Source of the DNA: DATAUD01 sp035511075
GTDB taxonomy: Bacteria > Verrucomicrobiota > Verrucomicrobiia > Limisphaerales > Palsa-1400
Direction: 5' to 3'
DNA length: 64,000 bases
Assembly (NCBI GenBank): GCA_035511075.1
Contig: DATKFW010000136.1
Coordinates: forward strand, 75,400 to 139,399
Part shown: piece by piece, positions 50,682-58,304 of the stretch
Numbering within the stretch: the stretch's first letter is position 1
How the letters are laid out: every line of letters begins with the position of its first letter
Notes under the pieces: generated by a model
The model's input: only the letters and a program-made list of their open reading frames with translations
What the model was told of the DNA's origin: nothing
Database searches by the model: none
Made by a program: the position numbers and the translations under genes

Positions 50682-51976
50682 GCCTTCCCCCGCCCAATGC
50701 TCTTGTAAAGGAAACCCAGCCGCGCCATTTCGTCGACGTCAAATAGATTGCGGCCGTCGAAAACGATGGGGTGAGTGAGGGCCTTTCGCGCGCGCTCCAG
50801 GTCCAGTTGCTTGAACTGGGGCCATTCGGTGGCGATCACCAGGGCGTCGCAGCCCTCGGCCACGTCGTTCATGTCCGCCACGTAAGTGACATCCTTCAAC
50901 ACCGCTTTGGCCTTGTCCATGGCCTGGGGGTCGTGGACGCGCAGGGCGGCGCCTTCCTTCTGAAGGCGCTGGCATAAATCGATGGCGGGGGAGGAGCGGA
51001 CGTCGTCGGTATTCTGCTTGAACGCCAGGCCCAGGATGCCGAGGGTCTTGCCTTTGAGGACCCAGAGAGTGTCCGAAATCTTCTTGACGAATCGGGTCAT
51101 TTGCTCGGCGTTGATGCGCTGGACCTCCTTGAGCAAGCCGAAGGAATACCCCATGGTCTCGGAAATCTGGATAAACGCGCTGAGGTCCTTGGGAAAACAA
51201 CTGCCGCCGAAGCCGAGCGACGCGTCAAGAAACCTGCGCCCGATCCGGGCGTCCATTCCCATGCCGGCGGCGACTTCCTGGACGTTGGCGCCGGATGCCT
51301 CGCAAAGGATGGAGACGGCGTTGATATACGAAATCTTCAGGGCGAGGAAGGAATTGGCGGCGTGTTTGATCAGCTCGGCGGAATTGATGTCGGTGACGAT
51401 GATGGGGGCGTTGTAAGGGGTGTAAATGTCCTTCATCGATTGCACGGGCCGGGGCGAGGCGACGCCGACGACAATGCGGTCCGGTTTCATGAAATCTTCC
51501 ACCGCGAAGCCCTCGCGCAAGAACTCCGGATTGCTGACGACGTCGAAATCGATCCTGGACTTGCAATAGCGCTTGATGGTTTCGGCCACTTTCTGGCCGG
51601 TCTTGACCGGAACGGTGCTTTTATCGACGATTATTTTGTAGGCCTGCATCGCTCCGGCAATCTCTCGGGAAACACCCTCGATAAAGCTCAGGTCCACCGA
51701 GCCGTCGGGCATCGGCGGGGTGGGCACGGCGATGAAAATAACGTCCGCTCCGTCCACGCCTTCGGCGGTGCTGGTGGTGAAGCGAAGGCGCCCTGCGGCG
51801 GTGCTTTTCTTGACGAGTTCTTCGAGGCCGGGCTCGTAAATGGGCATGCCGCCGCCCTGAAGCAACTTGACCTTGTCGGCGTCCCTGTCAACACAAATGA
51901 CGTTGTGCCCGGCCTCGGCGAAGCACGTGCCTGTGACAAGTCCAACGTAGCCGGTTCCAATAACACTGAGGTTCAT
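50678..51976 (-). CDS. ugd: UDP-glucose 6-dehydrogenase
   Basis: 432 aa, normal for the family. Oxidises UDP-glucose to UDP-glucuronate with two NAD+, feeding exopolysaccharide and LPS sugar synthesis. NAD-binding GTGYVGLVTGTCFAEAGH at the N-terminus, VPTPPMPDGSVDLSFIE, DKSTVPVKTGQKV, NPEFLREGFAVEDFMKPDRI, and the catalytic cysteine in LGFGGSCFPKDLSAF. C-terminal LGLAFKQNTDDVRSSPAID is also diagnostic. It follows the TPR protein gene by 5 bp and is coupled to the Nudix gene. Confidence 0.96.
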   Translation of the reverse strand: MNLSVIGTGYVGLVTGTCFAEAGHNVICVDRDADKVKLLQGGGMPIYEPGLEELVKKSTAAGRLRFTTSTAEGVDGADVIFIAVPTPPMPDGSVDLSFIEGVSREIAGAMQAYKIIVDKSTVPVKTGQKVAETIKRYCKSRIDFDVVSNPEFLREGFAVEDFMKPDRIVVGVASPRPVQSMKDIYTPYNAPIIVTDINSAELIKHAANSFLALKISYINAVSILCEASGANVQEVAAGMGMDARIGRRFLDASLGFGGSCFPKDLSAFIQISETMGYSFGLLKEVQRINAEQMTRFVKKISDTLWVLKGKTLGILGLAFKQNTDDVRSSPAIDLCQRLQKEGAALRVHDPQAMDKAKAVLKDVTYVADMNDVAEGCDALVIATEWPQFKQLDLERARKALTHPIVFDGRNLFDVDEMARLGFLYKSIGRGKA

Positions 51977-51981
51977 AAAGA

Positions 51982-52827
51982 TTAGGGTTTGCCCGTCGCG
52001 TTGGACGAGACGCCTGGGATGCTCAATAAATTAAGCGCGGGATTGGCAGGTTTGGGAGCCGGCGCAGGGGCCGCCGGAGGCGGCGCCGAGGGGGTCGGGT
52101 TGCCTGGTGTAGGAACCGAAAAGGGAGCGGGAGCGGGAGTCTGTTCCGTTCTCCGCAGTTCCGGATGTTTGGCCAGCAGAAGCATGCCGCGATCGCGGGC
52201 CTCGGCGGCCCAGGGGTCGTAAGGATTTTGCGTCTGCGCCAATTCGGAATAGTAGGTCAGGGCCTGGTCGGGCCTGTTTTCCTGTTCATAAAGACGGGCC
52301 AATGTCAACTTGGCGGGGCTGGTAACGCTCACCTCGCTCGGATAGGCGGAGACGATCTCCTGGTACTGTCTGATGGCGTCAGAGGTCTTTCCCTCGGCTT
52401 CGAGGCAGGCCGCCACGCCGACCTTGGCCTGGGCAGCCAGGGGATTGTCCGGGTGGTCGTCGATGTATTTGGAAAAGTGTTGCTGAGCCTCCGGATAATT
52501 GCCGTCAATGAACAAGGATTCGGCCCCCAACAACAGGGCGTAATCCCCGGCGCTGGTATCGGGATATTCGCTGGCGATATTGAGGAACGAGCTCGGCGCG
52601 GGCGCGATTACGGGCGCGTTGGGCGAGGAGGCCACCGGAAGGTCAAAAAGCCGCGCATTGGCATCCGCGACGTCCTGACCCTTTTTCCAGGCCATGAAGC
52701 CCGCGACCAGCCCCAGGACGGCCACGACGGCGACGCCGATGAGGAGCCGCTTCTGATTGGCATGGAGCCATGCCATGAACTTGTAAAACGTCTCCGCCGA
52801 GTGCGTTTGCGATGTTTCAGCTTCCAT
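51982..52827 (-). CDS. TPR-containing membrane protein (YfgM-like topology)
   Basis: 281 aa from the ATG at 52827, which puts a short cytosolic tail (MEAETSQTHSAETFYKFMAW) before one TM helix (LLIGVAVVAVLGLVAGFMA). An in-frame ATG at 52878 is less natural. Residues about 85-220 contain TPR-like units (GNYPEAQQHFSKYIDDHPDN, GKTSDAIRQYQEIVSAYPSE, NRPDQALTYYSELAQTQNPY). The last 60 residues are a Pro/Ala-rich linker and tail. The topology resembles YfgM-type proteins that help envelope assembly. It starts the ugd operon. Confidence 0.75.
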   Translation of the reverse strand: MEAETSQTHSAETFYKFMAWLHANQKRLLIGVAVVAVLGLVAGFMAWKKGQDVADANARLFDLPVASSPNAPVIAPAPSSFLNIASEYPDTSAGDYALLLGAESLFIDGNYPEAQQHFSKYIDDHPDNPLAAQAKVGVAACLEAEGKTSDAIRQYQEIVSAYPSEVSVTSPAKLTLARLYEQENRPDQALTYYSELAQTQNPYDPWAAEARDRGMLLLAKHPELRRTEQTPAPAPFSVPTPGNPTPSAPPPAAPAPAPKPANPALNLLSIPGVSSNATGKP

Positions 52828-53071
52828 ACATAAAAAGGGGGACAATTCAGCCTGCAACGGCAAAAAAGGCAAGCCCAAAGGTCTTCCACGTTTTGGGCGT
52901 GAATGGGTGGGCTCCGCGGCGGAAACCGCCGCAGCGGTGGCAAAACTGATTGGCTTTCCCTGGCGTGACCCAGGAAGCAGGGCGCGCTGGGAGGCAAAAC
53001 GGGCAAGTCGAATCCAATTGCGAACACCGGCTGTAAAGACTAGAGTGTTGAGGTTTGTTCGGTGCGGAAAT

Positions 53072-53431
53072 TTATTGGGTGCGGCGGCTGCGGATGCGCG
53101 TTTCAGTCACCAGCCAAACGGTGTCGCGTAAGTCTCTTTGGCCAAGCAGGGCCAGCGCGTCTGCCAATCGCCGGAGCAAATCGGCGCGATTTGGTTTGCG
53201 CAACGTAATCACAATAGCCCCGTTGTGCCGCTCGAATGCCAGCGGAATGGTGTGAAAGATATCCCTGTCGGTGGTGACGAAAATGGCCTTTTGCTCCTGG
53301 GCGTGAGCGAATAACTTTGTGTCCTCTGTGCCGGGTCGAAAACTTTGCAGGGTGTGCGAGGCCGAATGGCCGGCGGACTCGAGAAATGTGATGGCTGGGC
53401 GCGGAAAATTTTCGCCGAGAAAAAATCTCAT
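53072..53431 (-). CDS. DUF5615 PIN-like toxin
   Basis: 119 aa. MRFFLGENFPRPAITFLESA, GTEDTKLFAHAQEQKAIFVT, TTDRDIFHTIP and NGAIVITLRKPNRADLLRRL match DUF5615, a PIN-like nuclease family. The usual first acidic residue appears as Glu in LGEN, and TTDRD keeps the second acidic site. It is paired with a DUF433 antitoxin 8 bp upstream. Likely an RNase; target unknown. Confidence 0.85.
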   Translation of the reverse strand: MRFFLGENFPRPAITFLESAGHSASHTLQSFRPGTEDTKLFAHAQEQKAIFVTTDRDIFHTIPLAFERHNGAIVITLRKPNRADLLRRLADALALLGQRDLRDTVWLVTETRIRSRRTQ

Positions 53432-53439
53432 TCCGCCGG

Positions 53440-53667
53440 TCAGGCTTCGGCGGTCTCCATCGCTGTCAATTCACCGGCAAATTCCAGGCACGCCCGGATG
53501 TCTGCCTCGGTTAGCGCGGGATAATCCTCCAAAATCTCGGCGTGCGATTGTCCGGCGGCAATGGCACCCACGACGTTGGCCACGAACACGCGCGTGCCGC
53601 TCACGACAGGTCTGCCATGACAAACCGCCGGGTCAAGTTGGATTCGATCTGAAAGCCACGTTTGCAC
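53440..53667 (-). CDS. DUF433 antitoxin
   Basis: 75 aa. RIQLDPAVCHGRPVVSGTRV, FVANVVGAIAAGQSHAEILE and DYPALTEADIRACLEFA form the compact helix-turn-helix DUF433 fold ('I..dp.v..GkPvi.GTRi.v..il..l..G.s..eil..yp.lt..di...l.ya'). It is the standard partner of DUF5615 toxins and is encoded first in the pair. Confidence 0.92.
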   Translation of the reverse strand: MQTWLSDRIQLDPAVCHGRPVVSGTRVFVANVVGAIAAGQSHAEILEDYPALTEADIRACLEFAGELTAMETAEA

Positions 53668-53737
53668 CCGAAAATATTAACCGCATTGGCGAGCAAATCA
53701 AGCGAGGAACATTGCGGGGACAACGATGCGGGCGGTT

Positions 53738-55279
53738 TCATTTCGGGGGCAAGGCGGAGTGGATGAAGGTGGCGATGTCCTTCTTTAAAGTGATTCGCGA
53801 CGGCGTATTGACATACATCATGTGGCCGGCTTCGTAGTAACCCATAGTCACGTTGGAGCGAAGATCGGGGGGCAGGCCCATGTGGTCAAAGGTGTATCGA
53901 GTGGCCAGATAGGGCGTGGCCAGGTCGTAGTAGCCGTTGGCCACAAAAATCTTCAGATACGGATTGTGCGTCATGGCGCGGCGCAGGTTCTCGGCGATGT
54001 CGAGATATTGGTTTTCCTCGCCGCTGTAATCCCAAGGCTCGACTTTGCCGGTGAGGATTTCGTAGGGAAGGTCGCTCTCGAACTTCAAGTCCTGGCGGAC
54101 GTAATCGTTGAAGGTGGCCGCGAAGGGTCCCAGGACATTGACGAAGCTGGGGTCGTATTCCGGGGAGGCTCCCACGGCGTTGAGGTCCACGCCGGTCAGG
54201 CGGCTGTCGTAACGGCCAATGGTGAGGCGTTCGCCGCGCAGGAGTTCCTTGAAAAAGAGCCTTACCTCGACGCGCAGGTTGGCGCGATCGACGAAGTCCG
54301 GCGATAATCCGGTCAGGCGCGCGACTTCCTTGACACTGGCGGAGCGCGCGGCCGCGGACAAATTGCCGCCCTGCATCAGCGCTTCGGTGTACGGGCCGAC
54401 GGCGAATTTTTCGGATTCGGCCAGGGCCTTCTTTTGATCGGCCTGGAGGTCGGGCGGCAATTTTTTATGATACCAGGCAGTGGCGGTTTCGGAGGGGAGA
54501 TAGAAGATGTAGGGCAGGTCGTTGCCGGTGTCAAAACTAATGGTGCTGAAATCCAGGACGGAGGAGACCAGGACGATGCCGTTGAGGTACATTCCGAAGC
54601 GGTTCTCCAGGTAGGAGGACAACCCGGCGGCGCGAGTGGTGCCGTAACTTTCACCGATGAGGAACTTGGGTGACAACCAGCGGTCGTAGCGCGTGGCGTA
54701 GAGCCGGATGAAATCGCCGACGGAGGCAAGGTCCTGATCGACGCCGTGATATTTGTGGGCGTCTTCGAGAGGGACGGCGCGGGTGAAACCGGTGCTGACG
54801 GGGTCGATAAATACGAGATCGGACTCGTCGAGGAGGGATTGGTCATTGTTGACAAGCTGGAACGGAGGCGGCGGCAGGCTGCCGTCTTCCTTGAGAAGCA
54901 CGCGGCGCGGGCCCAGCAATCCCATGTGGAGCCAGACGGAGGAGGAACCGGGACCGCCGTTGAAGGAGAAGGAGACCGGGCGAGTAGCGGTCTGGTTGGT
55001 CGTGTCCAGGCGTGTGTAGGCGACGAAGAAGAATGAGACCTGCGGTTTGTCCTCCTCGTTCTTGATCATGATGGTGCCGGCGGTGGCCCTGTAGGTTATT
55101 TCGACGCCGTTGATGGAGACGGTGTTGGTGGTTTCGGAGAGCTTGTCGGGTGTCTCCTTTTTGTCGCCCGACCCGGACGATTTGCCCGCCGGGGCATTGG
55201 TATCCTGCGCGCCGGCAAGGGGCACGGAGAGCAATACGGATATCAGCACGGACAGGGACGCGAAAGATCGATAGTTCAT
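53738..55279 (-). CDS. Secreted serine carboxypeptidase-like peptidase, family S10
   Basis: 513 aa. Signal peptide to AGA near residue 24. Substrate-binding FNGGPGSSSVWLHMG (106-120), LVFIDPVSTGFTRAV, the nucleophile in LIGESYGTTRAAGL (Ser 211), the acid in FVANGYYDLATPYLAT and the His in YYEAGHMMYV complete an S10 triad. Bacterial S10 members of this size are periplasmic or secreted and remove C-terminal residues from peptides. It is translationally coupled to hisA by a 4-bp overlap, an unexpected pairing. Confidence 0.93.
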   Translation of the reverse strand: MNYRSFASLSVLISVLLSVPLAGAQDTNAPAGKSSGSGDKKETPDKLSETTNTVSINGVEITYRATAGTIMIKNEEDKPQVSFFFVAYTRLDTTNQTATRPVSFSFNGGPGSSSVWLHMGLLGPRRVLLKEDGSLPPPPFQLVNNDQSLLDESDLVFIDPVSTGFTRAVPLEDAHKYHGVDQDLASVGDFIRLYATRYDRWLSPKFLIGESYGTTRAAGLSSYLENRFGMYLNGIVLVSSVLDFSTISFDTGNDLPYIFYLPSETATAWYHKKLPPDLQADQKKALAESEKFAVGPYTEALMQGGNLSAAARSASVKEVARLTGLSPDFVDRANLRVEVRLFFKELLRGERLTIGRYDSRLTGVDLNAVGASPEYDPSFVNVLGPFAATFNDYVRQDLKFESDLPYEILTGKVEPWDYSGEENQYLDIAENLRRAMTHNPYLKIFVANGYYDLATPYLATRYTFDHMGLPPDLRSNVTMGYYEAGHMMYVNTPSRITLKKDIATFIHSALPPK

Positions 55280-56040
55280 TGTTTATGGGTTCTGTTGAAT
55301 TGGACCACATCCTCGTAACGGACTCCCGTGCCGCCGAAAATATCGAGGGCGGACCCGATTGTCAAATGAATTCTGCCGCGGCCGATCCGGGTGATCTCCT
55401 GGAGGTCCCGCAGCGAATTGGCGCCGCCGGCGTAAGTGGCGGGAATGGGCGACCATTGGGCCAAATTGTCGGCCAATTCAAAATCGACGCCACTGCAAAG
55501 ACCCTCGACATCGGCCGCATGGACCAGGAATTCGTCGCACCATGCGGCCAGGCGCTCGAGGGCGCGCGGGTCGATTTTCATCGAGGTGAATTTTTGCCAC
55601 CGATCGGTGACGACAAAGTAATGGCCTTCGCGTTTGCGGCAGCTCAGGTCCAGCACAAGCCGGGCTTTTCCGACCGCGCCCGACAATTGGCTGAGGCGGG
55701 CCTCATCCAGTTCTCCTTTGGGAAATATCCAGGAAGTCACGATGACGTGGGAGGCGCCCGCTTCGAGGTAACTGGCGGCGTTGTCCGGGCTAATGCCTCC
55801 GCCGACGTGCATCCCGCCGGGATAGGCATGGAGGGCGTCGCGCGCGGCGGCTTCGTTGCCGGGGCCGAGCATGATAATGTGGCCGCCCGCAAGGTTGTCG
55901 CGCCGGTAAAGGTCCGCGAACCAGCTCGCGGGGCGTTCGGAGATGAAACGGGTGCGCAAATCCGCGGGCGAGCCGGTGAGTGTGCCGCCGACAATTTGCT
56001 TGACCTTGCCTTCATGCAGATCGATGCACGGACGGAACAT
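55276..56040 (-). CDS. hisA: ProFAR isomerase HisA, eukaryotic (HIS6-like) type
   Basis: 254 aa. Catalyses the Amadori isomerisation of 5'-ProFAR to PRFAR in histidine biosynthesis. It is not the usual bacterial HisA: FRPCIDLHEGKVKQIVGGTL, HVIVTSWIFPKGELDE, LDLSCRKREG, WQKFTSM, EFLVHAADVEGLCSG, TYAGGANSLRDLQ and LTIGSALDIFGG align closely with yeast HIS6 and plant enzymes (TIGR02129 type). No other his gene is nearby. It lies 3 bp after proC and overlaps the S10 peptidase gene by 4 bp. Confidence 0.93.
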   Translation of the reverse strand: MFRPCIDLHEGKVKQIVGGTLTGSPADLRTRFISERPASWFADLYRRDNLAGGHIIMLGPGNEAAARDALHAYPGGMHVGGGISPDNAASYLEAGASHVIVTSWIFPKGELDEARLSQLSGAVGKARLVLDLSCRKREGHYFVVTDRWQKFTSMKIDPRALERLAAWCDEFLVHAADVEGLCSGVDFELADNLAQWSPIPATYAGGANSLRDLQEITRIGRGRIHLTIGSALDIFGGTGVRYEDVVQFNRTHKQ

Positions 56041-56043
56041 GAG

Positions 56044-56859
56044 TCAGCCTTGCCCCAGCTTGCGCGATTTCTCCGTGGCGGCGCGGACGGCGCTGATGAG
56101 AACGCCCCGGAGCTTGCCTTTTTCCAATTCGTGCAGGCCTTCGACGGTTGTGCCGCCGGGGCTGGTGACCATGTCTTTGAGGGCGGCGGGATGCTGGCCG
56201 GTTTCGAGCACCATTTTCGCGCTGCCAAAAGCGGTTTGCGCGGCAAGTTTGGTCGCCACGTCGCGGGGCAAACCGCACGCGACCCCGCCATCGCTCAAAG
56301 CCTCGATCATGAGATAAACATAAGCCGGACCGCTGCCGCTCAACCCTGTGACAGCGTCGAGGAGGGATTCTTTCAATTGGAAAACCAGGCCGACGGCGGA
56401 GAATAGTTTTTCGGTCAACGCAGCGTCGCTGGATGTCGCGGATTTTCCCAAGGCGTACGCGCTTGCCGAAGCGCCGACCAGCGCCGGAGTGTTGGGCATC
56501 ACGCGGATGACGCGGGCGCCCTCGTCCAGGCCGCTTTCCAGCCTTGCGATGGGAATGCCGGCCGCGATCGAGATGAGCAAATGGCCGGGCGCGATGGCGG
56601 GGCGGATTTCCTCCAGCAACGGAGGGACATTGGCGGGCTTGACGGCAAGGATCAGGACCTGGGCAAATTGCACGACGTCAAGATTGCTGCCTGACGCACG
56701 GGCGCCTGTTTCCCCGGCGAAGGCGTTTCGAGCGGTCTGCGCGGGGTCGCTGGCGCGAATCTGGGCGGCGTTGACCAGTCCGGCTGAGATGAAGCCTCTG
56801 GCCAGGGCTATCGCCATCTTTCCACTCCCCAGAAAACCGATGGTGACTTTGGCAGCCAT
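56044..56859 (-). CDS. proC: Pyrroline-5-carboxylate reductase
   Basis: 271 aa. Reduces pyrroline-5-carboxylate to proline with NAD(P)H. VTIGFLGSGKMAIALARGF (Rossmann), VLILAVKPANVPPLLEEI, HLLISIAAGIPIARLE, VIRVMPNTPALVGASASA, LLDAVTGLSGSGPAYVYLMI (active-site signature), and MVTSPGGTTVEGLHELEKG are all present, so the enzyme looks intact. First gene of the proC-hisA-S10 unit. It lies divergent to the tRNA-Pro gene. Confidence 0.96.
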   Translation of the reverse strand: MAAKVTIGFLGSGKMAIALARGFISAGLVNAAQIRASDPAQTARNAFAGETGARASGSNLDVVQFAQVLILAVKPANVPPLLEEIRPAIAPGHLLISIAAGIPIARLESGLDEGARVIRVMPNTPALVGASASAYALGKSATSSDAALTEKLFSAVGLVFQLKESLLDAVTGLSGSGPAYVYLMIEALSDGGVACGLPRDVATKLAAQTAFGSAKMVLETGQHPAALKDMVTSPGGTTVEGLHELEKGKLRGVLISAVRAATEKSRKLGQG

Positions 56860-56976
56860 GCGGTTTTTCTAACAGGTCGCGGCGTTGCGCGGAAGCCTTT
56901 TGTTGCGGGCCAGGAATGAAAGATATTGATAAGCGGGCGCGACTGGGCAAAGATGGCTGGGGCAAATTGCCCGGGT

Positions 56977-57053
56977 CGGGGCGTAGCGTAGCTTGGTAGC
57001 GCGTCTGAATGGGGTTCAGAAGGTCGTGAGTTCAAATCTCACCGCCCCGACCA
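56977..57053 (+). tRNA. tRNA-Pro (anticodon GGG), CCA encoded
   Basis: Acceptor CGGGGCG (56977-56983) pairs with CGCCCCG (57043-57049), discriminator A, then CCA (57051-57053). The anticodon arm is TCTGA-ATGGGGT-TCAGA with anticodon GGG. The T-arm GTGAG-TTCAAAT-CTCAC is complete. Its 3' two-thirds are repeated at 58194. Confidence 0.95.
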
Positions 57054-57060
57054 TTTCTTC
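56996..57060 (+). repeat. Left copy (attL-like) of the tRNA-Pro direct repeat
   Basis: 65 nt from the D-arm of tRNA-Pro through CCA and atttcttc, identical to 58194-58258 except for one base (c to a in the CCA). Confidence 0.85.
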
Positions 57061-57072
57061 GATTAACGTACA

Positions 57073-57429
57073 ATGACGCTCGCTGAAGCCGTTAAAAAAC
57101 TTCGCTGGCCGATCTTGGAAGGCAGAGTGCCAACGTCCAAGATGCTCAAGGAGTTTGTCGAGATGTTGCAACTTGAATACGATGAGTGGATAAGAGTTCC
57201 GGACAACGATCTCAGGAACCAACAATGGGCCGGTTATCTTACCTCCAAGGCAAAACAGCAAGGATGGATTCGTCGATGTGTGAAAGATGGATTACTTTCA
57301 AAACAGTGGAACAATTGGCCGAGACACAACGTCACGTTCTCCCAAGAAGAGATTGATTCCCGCTATCAGGGCAAGAGCGTCCAGACCATCTCGGCTGGCG
57401 CTTTTGAGCAGAACCGTCGGAAGCATTGA
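57073..57429 (+). CDS. Small protein of unknown function in tRNA-Pro cassette
   Basis: 118 aa. It starts MTLAEAVKKLRWPILEGRVP and is helical, with LKEFVEMLQLEYDEWIRVPD and RNQQWAGYLTSKAKQQGWIR; the end is basic (FEQNRRKH). The Trp-rich centre resembles no family I recognise. It lies 20 bp after the encoded CCA of tRNA-Pro and is less GC-rich than its neighbours, in keeping with acquired DNA. It could be a regulator or a very divergent toxin partner. Confidence 0.55.
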   Translation: MTLAEAVKKLRWPILEGRVPTSKMLKEFVEMLQLEYDEWIRVPDNDLRNQQWAGYLTSKAKQQGWIRRCVKDGLLSKQWNNWPRHNVTFSQEEIDSRYQGKSVQTISAGAFEQNRRKH

Positions 57430-57535
57430 ATTTTAAAGTGTCATAGCCGGCACGGGTGTTCGGATCAGGCAGCGACTTCGCGCACACGGCAGCATCCTGC
57501 TTGCCGGATTGGTCCCGTCGTGTGATAATCCTTTT

Positions 57536-57757
57536 ATGACAACAACGGTTGACCAAAAGCACCGTGCGGTGACTCCATTTAAACCCGGCGATGTGCTGGA
57601 AATCGAACAGCCAAGCCCGGATGTCGTGGTTTTGAAGCGAACGAAGCAGGCGGCAAGCGTTAGGCCCAAGCTCGTGCGCCGGAATCGCCGGCTCGTCTTC
57701 GTCGGAGAGGCTATCACGACCGAGGAGGTGAATGGGTTGCTCGAGGATTTCCCTTGA
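57536..57757 (+). CDS. VapB/AbrB-like antitoxin
   Basis: 73 aa from ATG 57536. MTTTVDQKHRAVTPFKPGDV and LEIEQPSPDVVVLKRTK give the swapped-hairpin AbrB/MazE-like DNA-binding region. RRNRRLVFVGEAITTEEVNG and LLEDFP form the toxin-binding tail. The stop overlaps a TTG start of the PIN gene (TTGA), the classic vapBC arrangement. Confidence 0.82.
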   Translation: MTTTVDQKHRAVTPFKPGDVLEIEQPSPDVVVLKRTKQAASVRPKLVRRNRRLVFVGEAITTEEVNGLLEDFP

Positions 57758-58137
57758 TTCTGCCCGACGCGAATTTGTTGGTGGCGTTCACCTGGCAAAA
57801 TCATCAGCACAACGTCGCCGCCGAGAATTTCTTCCGCAAATATCCAAAAGTGGCCACCTGCCCGCTGACCGAATTGGCTTTGGTTCGCATTTGGATGCAA
57901 AAGGGAGCGAGCGGCGCGGACGCGGATAGAGCCCTGAAGGACTTCGTTTCCAAATACCGCTCGCGGCTTATCCCTGATGATCTTTCAGCAACCGCCATCG
58001 CGGGGCTTAACCAAGGTCATCGCCAAACAACAGATTCCTACCTTGCTATGCTTGCCAAACGTCACGGGATCAAATTTGCAACACTTGAAGAGGCTTTGGC
58101 AAAGCGATTTCCGGAAGTCTCAGAGTGGGTAAAATGA
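57754..58137 (+). CDS. VapC-like PIN-domain toxin
   Basis: 127 aa with a TTG start overlapping the antitoxin stop. ILPDANLLVAFTWQNHQHNV (first acidic residue), TCPLTELALVRIWMQKG (second) and QTTDSYLAMLAKRHGIKFAT (third, in TDSYL) make a complete PIN nuclease of normal length. VapC toxins cleave tRNA or rRNA. Intact, unlike the truncated toxin near tRNA-Thr. Confidence 0.9.
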   Translation: MILPDANLLVAFTWQNHQHNVAAENFFRKYPKVATCPLTELALVRIWMQKGASGADADRALKDFVSKYRSRLIPDDLSATAIAGLNQGHRQTTDSYLAMLAKRHGIKFATLEEALAKRFPEVSEWVK

Positions 58138-58193
58138 GCCCTGTCGTTGCCGCACCAACCTGCGCAACGTCAAGTCTAAATATATTTTCCCTC

Positions 58194-58258
58194 GTAGCGC
58201 GTCTGAATGGGGTTCAGAAGGTCGTGAGTTCAAATCTCACCGCCCCGACAATTTCTTC
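58194..58258 (+). repeat. 3' remnant of tRNA-Pro (attR-like)
   Basis: 65-nt repeat of 56996-57060 with one mismatch. It contains the anticodon arm, T-arm and 3' acceptor strand but no 5' acceptor strand, so it cannot form a tRNA. It marks the right end of a 1,198-bp cassette. Confidence 0.88.
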
Positions 58259-58304
58259 ATGCGTGATTACCCCTATCCGAAGAAGTCAGCAGAATATAGA
58301 ATCC

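Noticed and set aside
55150..56406. 418-codon plus-strand frame
   Set aside because: Antisense to hisA, proC and the S10 gene, all with complete motifs; composition is that of a mirror frame.
56044..57053. Functional link between proC and the divergent tRNA-Pro
   Set aside because: Both concern proline, but adjacency of a single pair is easily coincidental and no shared regulatory site was seen.
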